Shown here one piece after another: positions 1 through 4,831 of a DNA stretch of 6,153 bases (position 1 is the first letter of the stretch; each line of letters starts with the position of its first letter). The notes beneath the pieces are model-generated. The model saw only the letters and a list, made by a program, of their open reading frames with translations. It searched no databases and was not told the origin of the DNA. The DNA comes from CAYHZL01 sp964361075 (GTDB taxonomy: Bacteria > Bacteroidota > Ignavibacteria > UBA10030 > UBA8401), in assembly GCA_964361075.1 (NCBI GenBank), contig CAYHZL010000201.1, forward strand, positions 1-6,153, read 5' to 3'. Both the position numbers and the translations under genes were made by a program.

Positions 1-120
1 CTTTGGAAATACTGAAATTATGCCGAAGGTGGCAACGCCATTCACTTGGAACATCCTCCGAAGGAGCACTTTGTGCCTTCGGGACAAAAGTCACGGTGAG
101 GAGTTACGGCGGTACAACAT
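1..120. other. Hairpin-rich intergenic sequence, no convincing gene
   Basis: This stretch lies downstream of the response regulator's terminator. Its clearest structure is a stem of CCGAAGG (58-64) with CCTTCGG (76-82), continued after a two-base bulge by CAC/GTG around a TTT loop. A smaller GCC/GGC stem sits at 22-33 and again contains CCGAAGG. The low-complexity CCGAAGG/CCTTCGG theme and lack of coding character suggest an extragenic repeat, but no second copy is present in the window to prove it. The + strand frame is open from base 2 to a TAG at 137-139, but the product resembles no family I know and ends inside the terminator hairpin. Confidence 0.4.
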
Positions 121-159
121 AAAAAAACCTTCCGGGTAGTACAACGTCTGGAAGGTTTT
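121..159 (-). terminator. Intrinsic terminator of the aroE-response regulator unit
   Basis: AAAACCTTCC (124-133) pairs perfectly with GGAAGGTTTT (150-159), and G-T and G-C pairs can extend the stem into the loop. Read on the minus strand, the hairpin starts 13 bases after the response regulator stop and is followed by a run of T (complement of the A tract at 121-127). This is the standard layout of a rho-independent terminator. Confidence 0.85.
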
Positions 160-172
160 ATCTTGCAACAAT

Positions 173-1177
173 TTATTTTTTTGTCTTGCGCTGAATTTCG
201 CGGTAGCGTTTTAGCTTACCTTCAAGCACAGCAAGAAGAAGCTCCGGTTCAATAGGTTTGGTAATATAATCATCGGCGCCCATTTTTAAGCCGGTGCGAA
301 TTAACACTTCCTGGTCTAATCCGCTGAGGAAAATGAAAGGAATATTATTGAACGCATCAACGGAACGAAATTTTTCATAGAAAGCGAAACCGCTCATGTG
401 TGGTTTCATAAAATTTATATCGCACAAGACAACATCAGGCATGCGCGCATACAGTATTTCAAATGCATCTTCACCGTTAGTGCACGTTACACAGGTGTAG
501 CCGCTATCAAGTAAAATTTGTTGAATCGTTTGTAAAAACGGTTCTTCATCATCAATAAGCAGCACTGTGCCTTTGGATTGCAGAGATTGCAATAATTGAT
601 TTACTTTTCCTTCAATAGCGAGATGTTCATGTTCCGAAAAATTAAAGCGTTTCCGTAAGTCATCAAAATGTGTAATACCTTTTTGATACGCGGAGCGAAT
701 TGCGTTCAAGTATGTTTCGAGGCGAACACTTTGTTCAATAAATCGGTGTTCTTCAGTAGTGATTGCAAATGTTTCGCGCATCGAATTGATGCGCGTGTGT
801 TCTTCCGGAGCGACAGCGCCATCCGCCCAAATTTCTGTGAGTAATGTTGTATATGCTTCAAGAGCGGCGGGAGAGCGTTTGATAGTTGTCGTGTGTGCCG
901 ATGAGAACTGCGGTGCTGCTTGTTGAACCGGTTTGGTTTCAATGTCGGGTGGCGCTTCGTAACTAATTTTTTGCGCACGAGATTTTTCTTGTACCTCCGC
1001 TTCTTTGAGCGAAAGAATGCGTTCCTGATATGCTCGTGCGTACACGTTGCGTTGGTCTAACTCAAACACTTTGTTGATTGCTTGTAACGCCGCATCCAAT
1101 TTCCCATCCTTAATTGTTTTATCGGCTGAACGAAGCAAATCACTAATTTCTTTTTGTTTGTCGTTCGGAGTGGACAT
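173..1177 (-). CDS. Response regulator with TPR-like N-terminus, helical TerB-like middle and C-terminal receiver domain
   Basis: This 334-residue cytoplasmic protein probably receives a phosphoryl signal from a histidine kinase that is not in this window. The receiver domain spans about residues 203-325 and has the full active site: acidic pair D209-D210, phosphoacceptor D253 in LCDINF, S285 in FIFLSGL, and K307-P308 in ITKPIEP. Residues 11-60 look like one TPR-type helix pair (GKLDAALQAINKVFELD). Residues 75-100 form a polar linker. Residues 105-195 are helical with ADGAVAPEE near 118-126, reminiscent of TerB-like folds; that assignment is tentative. There is no DNA-binding or enzymatic output domain, and the receiver is at the C-terminus rather than the usual N-terminus, so a protein-interaction output is inferred. 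The ATG lies two bases after the aroE stop, indicating co-transcription. No clear Shine-Dalgarno site is visible, so translational coupling is plausible. Confidence 0.9.
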   Translation of the reverse strand: MSTPNDKQKEISDLLRSADKTIKDGKLDAALQAINKVFELDQRNVYARAYQERILSLKEAEVQEKSRAQKISYEAPPDIETKPVQQAAPQFSSAHTTTIKRSPAALEAYTTLLTEIWADGAVAPEEHTRINSMRETFAITTEEHRFIEQSVRLETYLNAIRSAYQKGITHFDDLRKRFNFSEHEHLAIEGKVNQLLQSLQSKGTVLLIDDEEPFLQTIQQILLDSGYTCVTCTNGEDAFEILYARMPDVVLCDINFMKPHMSGFAFYEKFRSVDAFNNIPFIFLSGLDQEVLIRTGLKMGADDYITKPIEPELLLAVLEGKLKRYREIQRKTKK

Positions 1178-1179
1178 AA

Positions 1180-2037
1180 TTATTTTTGCTTGTGTAATTC
1201 TTCAATAAGAGCAGTGCGAGCCCGTTCAATTGGGAATGGTTTTTTAGTCCACAGTTCAAATGACCGCGCTCCTTGATGTACTAACATTTCTACACCGTTG
1301 ATAGTTCGTGCATGCACAGAGGCAGCGTGTCGCAGCAATTCCGTTTCAACCGGGTTGTAAATAATATCGAAAATTATTTGGTTATTTGATAGCGAATAGG
1401 GTGAAGGGATTGGCATTGCACCGGTGTGTGGTTTCATTCCAACAGAAGTGGTATTCACTATCAACAGTGATTGCTTGAGCGCTGAACGCAATACTTCTTC
1501 CGTTTCGATGAGGGCGAAGCGTACGTGTGGGATTTTTTTTTGAAATTCATTCGTTAACTCTTTCGCTTTCTGTACCGAACGGTTATATAAAAATATTTTT
1601 GACGGAGAGAAATTGTGAGTAAGGGAGTACAGTACTGCGCGTGCGGCTCCACCGGCGCCAAGCACAGTTACTGTTGTATTATGCAACTCATCAGCGAATG
1701 GCTCTAACGATTTCTGAATTCCAAATACATCGGTATTATAACCATGTAACTTTCCATTTTCATTTACAATAGTATTGACCGCGCCAATTGCACGCGCCTC
1801 CTCGCTGAGATGATCGAGCAACGGAATAACTGCCTGTTTGTACGGAATAGTAACATTCACTCCTCGAAAGTTGCACGCGTTCAACGAGCGCAACAGAGCA
1901 GGAAGCATTTCAGCAGAAACATCCAACACGCCATAAGTGTAGGGAAGTTGATGCGCTTGTATCGCTTCCGTTTGGATGCGAGGTGAAAGCGTATGACTTA
2001 CATGATGTCCGATTATTCCGAGATTGATTTTTGACAT
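1180..2037 (-). CDS. aroE: Shikimate dehydrogenase (NADP+)
   Basis: AroE reduces 3-dehydroshikimate to shikimate with NADPH, the fourth step of the chorismate pathway, in the cytoplasm. At 285 residues it is close to normal family length. Substrate-site motifs are present: SHTLSP (14-19, Thr16 where Ser is usual), NVTIPYK with catalytic K67, AVNT with N88, and NTD with catalytic D103. The Rossmann part has GAGGAARA (127-134), an NR pair (152-153) in the place of the NADP phosphate-binding loop, NTTSVGM (195-201), DIIYNPVET (224-232) and GVEMLVHQ with Q255. All key residues are intact, so it should be active. The NR signature fits an AroE-type NADP enzyme better than a quinate/shikimate YdiB type. 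The TPR gene's terminator lies just upstream, so aroE needs its own start signal or read-through; only 32 bases separate the terminator stem from the ATG. The response regulator follows immediately. Confidence 0.96.
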   Translation of the reverse strand: MSKINLGIIGHHVSHTLSPRIQTEAIQAHQLPYTYGVLDVSAEMLPALLRSLNACNFRGVNVTIPYKQAVIPLLDHLSEEARAIGAVNTIVNENGKLHGYNTDVFGIQKSLEPFADELHNTTVTVLGAGGAARAVLYSLTHNFSPSKIFLYNRSVQKAKELTNEFQKKIPHVRFALIETEEVLRSALKQSLLIVNTTSVGMKPHTGAMPIPSPYSLSNNQIIFDIIYNPVETELLRHAASVHARTINGVEMLVHQGARSFELWTKKPFPIERARTALIEELHKQK

Positions 2038-2069
2038 TTTTTAAAGTGTAGTACTTTTCTGAAATAAAA

Positions 2070-2101
2070 AAACCTAATCTTAATCAGGCAAGATTAGGTT
2101 T
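2070..2101 (-). terminator. Intrinsic terminator after the TPR gene
   Basis: AAACCTAATCTT (2070-2081) and AAGATTAGGTTT (2090-2101) form a perfect 12-bp stem with an 8-base loop. On the minus strand it is followed by a T-rich run (complement of 2064-2070). It lies 24 bases after the TPR gene stop. It separates that gene from aroE although both point the same way. Confidence 0.9.
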
Positions 2102-2125
2102 GCAGGGTAACATCCTTTTCTTGCA

Positions 2126-3553
2126 TTATTGTTGAAACAGCGATTCGAATTCCTTTATAGATTTTGCTCCGAAGAATTCTTCATCAAACTGTTTGCGAAG
2201 ATCATTATTCAATGCAAATGCAGTTTTCAAAGATTCGACGGCATCAGCCATTTTTTTCATTACGAACAATACTTTTGCACGGCTGTACAATGAATCGGCA
2301 TACGTTGAGTTCAGTTCGATGCTTTTATTAAGAGCTTTCAATGCTTCTTTATTATAGCCAAGTTCGAAAAGCGTATCGCCGAAATCGTACCATGCTTCGT
2401 AGTTTGTTGGCGCAAGTTGGATTACCATTTTGTAACTGAGCAAACTTTCTTTGTATTTTCCCAGATTGTATTCCACATCAGCTTTTGCGTACCACAACTC
2501 TGGATACTCGCGGCAAATTTCCAATGCGCGATTGTAATCTTGCAGCGCTTTCTTGTAATTCTCCATCGCATCGTAACAACTGCCTCGTCCGAAGTACGAT
2601 TCGTAATGCGCGCTGTCAATTTTAATTGCTTTTGTAAAGCAAACAATTGCTTCGGTATAGTTGTTAATTTCTTCGTACGCATTGCCTAAGTTGTGCCACG
2701 CCGGAACATCTTTCGGATCGTACTGCAATGCTTGTTTGTAGCATTCGATTGCTTTTTCCAATTGACCAAGCGTTGCGTACGAGTTGCCTTTATTGTACCA
2801 TGCCGTAGGAAATTCTTCTTTAATCGCGATAGCCATATCGTAGCTATCAATACTTTTTTCAAATTCGCCCATCCGCGCCAACACAATGCCGCGATTATAC
2901 CATGCATTGATATTGTACGGGTCTAAGTTGATGTGCATATCGTACGCTTTTAATGAATTTTCCAGCTTATCCATTAAATCGTAACAAAAGCCGAGTTCAA
3001 ACCAGACATCTTTATTGCTGCTATCTTCTTTGTTGAGGAACACAAGAATTTCAAATGCTTCGTCGTGCCGCTCAATCTTTTCCAAAGTAATCGCTTTATT
3101 GAATAATGCTTCGTGATTGCCGGGTTGCAACTCAATTGCTTTGTTGAAATTTTCCAGAGCTTCTTCGTTACGATTAGCATTATCAAGCGTGATGCCACGA
3201 TTGATATACAAATCGCCATCCATTGGGTTGAGTGCCAAAGCTTGATCGTAGCACTGCAATGCCTCATCATACTGGTTCATATTATTTAAAATCATCCCTT
3301 TACACATCCACGCATCGGCACTATAGGGCGCAAATTTTACAAATTGATTGGCGAAGTGTAACGCTTCTTCAAATTTTTCCTTTTCAAAATAGTAATTGAC
3401 GATTTCTTCCAACGCCTCAACGTTAGTGATACTGCTGCTTCCTTTTTTTAGAAGCTCTTTGTACCGCTCAATTTCATCTTCGCGACGGTTTTTACGTGGC
3501 GAGGAATTGCTTTCAAAATCGTCGTCAAAATTTTCGAAATCGAAATTGGACAT
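2126..3553 (-). CDS. Protein of twelve tandem TPR repeats
   Basis: This 475-residue protein has no signal peptide or membrane segment, so it is probably a cytoplasmic scaffold that binds other proteins. Residues 45-450 are twelve TPRs in unbroken 34-residue register. Trp82, 184, 218, 252, 286, 354 and 388 sit at the same repeat position, separated by exact multiples of 34. Typical units read like AWYNKGNSYATLGQLEKAIE (251-270), with the usual small residue, Tyr/Leu and Ala-Ile positions. The first 30 residues are disordered-looking: acidic and Phe-rich (FDFENFDDDFE) and then basic. After the last repeat comes a short charged tail containing FDEEFFGAKSIKEFESLF. No catalytic motif is visible, so the partner and role are unknown. 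The ATG (3551-3553) lies 25 bases from a MITE-like element, and the gene is followed by its own terminator, so it appears monocistronic. Confidence 0.92.
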   Translation of the reverse strand: MSNFDFENFDDDFESNSSPRKNRREDEIERYKELLKKGSSSITNVEALEEIVNYYFEKEKFEEALHFANQFVKFAPYSADAWMCKGMILNNMNQYDEALQCYDQALALNPMDGDLYINRGITLDNANRNEEALENFNKAIELQPGNHEALFNKAITLEKIERHDEAFEILVFLNKEDSSNKDVWFELGFCYDLMDKLENSLKAYDMHINLDPYNINAWYNRGIVLARMGEFEKSIDSYDMAIAIKEEFPTAWYNKGNSYATLGQLEKAIECYKQALQYDPKDVPAWHNLGNAYEEINNYTEAIVCFTKAIKIDSAHYESYFGRGSCYDAMENYKKALQDYNRALEICREYPELWYAKADVEYNLGKYKESLLSYKMVIQLAPTNYEAWYDFGDTLFELGYNKEALKALNKSIELNSTYADSLYSRAKVLFVMKKMADAVESLKTAFALNNDLRKQFDEEFFGAKSIKEFESLFQQ

Positions 3554-3585
3554 GTAAACGTTGGTTAGTTAGTGAGAAGTTCTTT

Positions 3586-3725
3586 AGGGCATCTCTAAAA
3601 ACATCGTCGTCATTGCGAGGGAGCGAAGCGACCGAAGCAATCTTTCAATTAAAAAGAAAAAACGAGATTGCTTCGCCAAAGAACGGCTCGCAATGACAAT
3701 TTTTTTAGGTTTTTAGAGATGCCCT
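3586..3725. mobile_element. MITE-like palindromic element, complete copy
   Basis: The 140-bp element begins with AGGGCATCTCTAAAAAC (3586-3602) and ends with its exact reverse complement (3709-3725). If its ends are taken as GGGC...GCCC, it is flanked by a 4-base direct repeat TTTA (3583-3586 and 3725-3728), as expected of a target duplication. Two further inverted pairs lie inside: GTCATTGCGAG (3609-3619) with its complement at 3687-3697, and CGAAGCAATCT (3633-3643) with its complement at 3665-3675. The whole element could fold into one long hairpin. It encodes no transposase, so any movement would depend on an enzyme elsewhere. From memory, the inner CATTGCGAG...GAAGCAATCT sequence resembles repeats found in many bacterial genomes. 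The terminal repeats plus TTTA make an IS-derived non-autonomous element the best reading; the parent family is unknown. Confidence 0.8.
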
Positions 3726-3756
3726 TTAAATAATTAACAAAAATTGATTAAGGAAG

Positions 3757-4002
3757 TCAACAGAAAGAATTACCGATGGCTCGGCTTTCTTGAATAGGCG
3801 TCATTTTCGCAGGTTTTTTCCAAAAATTTAATAATCCACAAAGCCGTTCATCATTTTTTTTTGGCTGATTGGTAAAAATTACTGAAAATGAGCTATTTTT
3901 AATAAATAGGTCATCACTTCGTGATAGTTTGCACTTGCTTTCCCCATTGTGTATCTTGGATGCATTACTTAGTTGAGCCTTAAAAAGTGCGAGTGATGCC
4001 AT
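3757..4002 (-). CDS. Doubtful 81-residue open frame
   Basis: This frame begins MASLALFKAQLSNASK and ends in a Cys before TGA. I recognise no family, motif, signal peptide or membrane segment. The composition is rich in Ser, Asn, Lys and Phe, as expected from translating AT-rich non-coding DNA. There is no clear ribosome binding site upstream of the ATG. Its first codons are part of an inverted repeat (3978-4094), and the mirrored copy on the plus strand reads MASLCK and then stops. Two small hairpins fall within the frame. It may be a chance frame, a decayed gene or part of a repeat element; a real small protein cannot be excluded. Confidence 0.2.
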   Translation of the reverse strand: MASLALFKAQLSNASKIHNGESKCKLSRSDDLFIKNSSFSVIFTNQPKKNDERLCGLLNFWKKPAKMTPIQESRAIGNSFC

Positions 4003-4094
4003 GAGTGTAATAAAATGATTCAGAAATAATTCAAATTTTCACATTCTTGATAAACAAACTCATGGCATCGCTTTGTAAATAAGACTTTTTAAGG
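3978..4094. repeat. Interrupted inverted repeat upstream of dut
   Basis: CCTTAAAAAGT (3978-3988) matches the complement of ACTTTTTAAGG (4084-4094), and GATGCCATGAGT (3995-4006) matches the complement of ACTCATGGCATC (4058-4069). The spacers between outer and inner arms are 6 bases on the left and 14 on the right, so the arms are homologous but not identical in length. The right arm ends 14 bases before the dut ribosome binding site, so a transcript starting upstream of it would carry a long hairpin in the leader. There is no T tract, so it is not a standard terminator. Confidence 0.75.
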
Positions 4095-4107
4095 GACGAC
4101 TACTTAC

Positions 4108-4114
4108 GAAAGGA
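4108..4114 (+). promoter_or_regulatory. Ribosome binding site of dut
   Basis: GAAAGGA lies five bases before the GTG at 4120. It decides the start: the frame is closed by TAA at 4090-4092, there is no ATG between that stop and the dUTPase homology, and the first internal Met (residue 31) sits inside conserved motif I. Confidence 0.65.
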
Positions 4115-4119
4115 TTATT

Positions 4120-4572
4120 GTGACTACGTTTCCTGTTAGAATTTCCAGAATTACCAATCAATTTTCAGATATTACAGTTCCATGCTATGCTACACATGGT
4201 TCTGCCGGCATGGATTTGTGCGCTGCTGTTGAGACCGAAATCGTTATACAGCCGGGTGAGACAGTGCTTGTGCCAACAGGATTCGCAATTGAATTGCCTG
4301 TCGGTTATGAAGCGCAAGTTCGTCCTCGCAGCGGCTTGGCAATCAAAAAGAGCGTTGGCATTCTCAATTCTCCCGGCACTATTGATTCCGACTATCGTGG
4401 TGAGATAAAAGTAATTCTCACAAACTTTGGAAAAACACCATTTGTGGTAAATCGCGGAGATCGGATCGCGCAGATGGTTATTGCAAAGTATGAGCGTGTG
4501 GATTGGAGTGAAGTTGAATTATTAAACGAAACAACACGCGGCGCCGGCGGGTTTGGGCATACGGGTATGTGA
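4120..4572 (+). CDS. dut: dUTP diphosphatase (dUTPase), GTG start
   Basis: Dut hydrolyses dUTP to dUMP and pyrophosphate in the cytoplasm, keeping uracil out of DNA and supplying dUMP for thymidylate synthesis. The 150-residue length fits the homotrimeric family. All five motifs are present: I SAGMDLCA (28-35), II RPRSGLA (68-74), III GTIDSDYRGEIKV (86-98) with catalytic D89 and base-stacking Y92, IV GDRIAQMV (113-120), and V RGAGGFGHTG (140-149), the flexible lid that closes over the phosphates. The protein ends one residue after motif V, which is short but normal for bacterial forms. It is the first plus-strand gene after a divergent intergenic region. A repeat-filled gap of 259 bases separates it from the next gene, so I would not assume a shared operon. 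Confidence 0.97.
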   Translation: MTTFPVRISRITNQFSDITVPCYATHGSAGMDLCAAVETEIVIQPGETVLVPTGFAIELPVGYEAQVRPRSGLAIKKSVGILNSPGTIDSDYRGEIKVILTNFGKTPFVVNRGDRIAQMVIAKYERVDWSEVELLNETTRGAGGFGHTGM

Positions 4573-4574
4573 AT

Positions 4575-4642
4575 CAATTACCAATTAACAGTGAACAATT
4601 AACAATTACCAATTAACAGTGAACAATTAACAGTGAACAATT
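4575..4642. repeat. 28-bp tandem repeat after dut
   Basis: Two perfect adjacent copies of a 28-base unit (4575-4602 and 4603-4630), each starting CAATTACCAATTAACAGTG, are followed by a partial third copy, CAGTGAACAATT (4631-4642). The unit is itself built from shorter CAATTAAC/CAGTGAAC words. It begins two bases after the dut stop and is non-coding. Tandem arrays of this kind often vary in copy number by slippage. Confidence 0.9.
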
Positions 4643-4702
4643 TTAAATTAGCTGTTATTATTTTTTATTCGCAACTACTCAGCGTGGCAAATTATAAATT
4701 CG

Positions 4703-4716
4703 TTCGCCGCGGCGAA
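4703..4716. repeat. Perfect 14-bp GC-rich palindrome
   Basis: TTCGCCGCGGCGAA is its own reverse complement. It stands in the AT-rich spacer before the hairpin element at 4719. It could be a binding site for a dimeric protein or a small cruciform. No repeat of it is seen elsewhere in the window, and it has no T tract. Confidence 0.5.
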
Positions 4717-4718
4717 TC

Positions 4719-4795
4719 ACCCCCTCTTTGCTTCTCCCCCTTTCAGGGGGAGAAAATTCCCTCCCCTAAAAGGGGAGGGATAAAGGGTGGGGTTG
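4719..4795. repeat. Double-hairpin extragenic element
   Basis: Stem one pairs TTCTCCCCCT (4732-4741) with AGGGGGAGAA (4745-4754). Stem two pairs TCCCTCCCCT (4758-4767) with AGGGGAGGGA (4771-4780). Outer arms ACCCCCTCTTT and AAAGGGTGGGGT can pair imperfectly, enclosing both hairpins in a three-way structure. C-rich/G-rich paired elements of this form recur between genes in some Bacteroidota-like genomes (from memory). A T-rich stretch (GGTTGTTTTT) follows on the plus strand, so it may also end transcripts coming from dut. Confidence 0.75.
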
Positions 4796-4831
4796 TTTTT
4801 GCTGAGTAGATACTTTTATTCGAAAGAAACA

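Larger units (their letters stand above)
3554..4119. other. Divergent intergenic region between the TPR gene and dut
   Basis: These 566 bases separate a leftward and a rightward gene and must hold promoters for both. They contain the MITE-like element at 3586-3725, a doubtful 81-codon minus-strand frame at 3757-4002, and a broken inverted repeat at 3978-4094. Two small hairpins also lie inside: CTATTT/AAATAG (3893-3909) and ATCAC/GTGAT (3913-3925). I could not identify a promoter with confidence on either strand. TTGATA at 4047-4052 resembles a -35 box for dut but lacks a well-spaced -10. Confidence 0.6.

Noticed and set aside
2..139. Plus-strand frame open from the left edge, possible tail of a gene
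   Set aside because: The translation has no family resemblance, runs through hairpin repeats and stops inside the response regulator's terminator; 46 codons open by chance is unremarkable.
706..978. Minus-strand 90-codon frame inside the response regulator
   Set aside because: It is in another frame of the same strand, rich in Arg, Lys and His with no family features; the overlapping regulator reading frame is clearly the real one.
2417..2689. Plus-strand 90-codon frame opposite the TPR gene
   Set aside because: It is antisense to clear TPR repeats; other long frames around 2422-3270 are likewise shadows created by the repeated codon pattern.
3496..3696. Plus-strand 66-codon frame across the MITE-like element
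   Set aside because: It overlaps the start of the TPR gene on the other strand, and its SLRGSEATEAI portion is simply the CATTGCGAG repeat translated, a common false prediction.
3586..3725. Reading the palindromic element as a CRISPR repeat or a plain terminator
   Set aside because: There is no regular spacer series, and the long stem with conserved ends and a second distant copy fits a mobile repeat; no T tract directly follows the stem.
4047..4080. Sigma-70 promoter for dut (TTGATA with TGTAAAT)
   Set aside because: The gap between the boxes is about 23 bases, too long for a normal promoter, so it was not listed.
4787..4831. GTG start giving a 15-residue longer AI-2E-family protein
   Set aside because: The GTG lies inside the GC hairpin element and has no ribosome binding site; the ATG at 4832 has a weak GAAAG site at suitable spacing.
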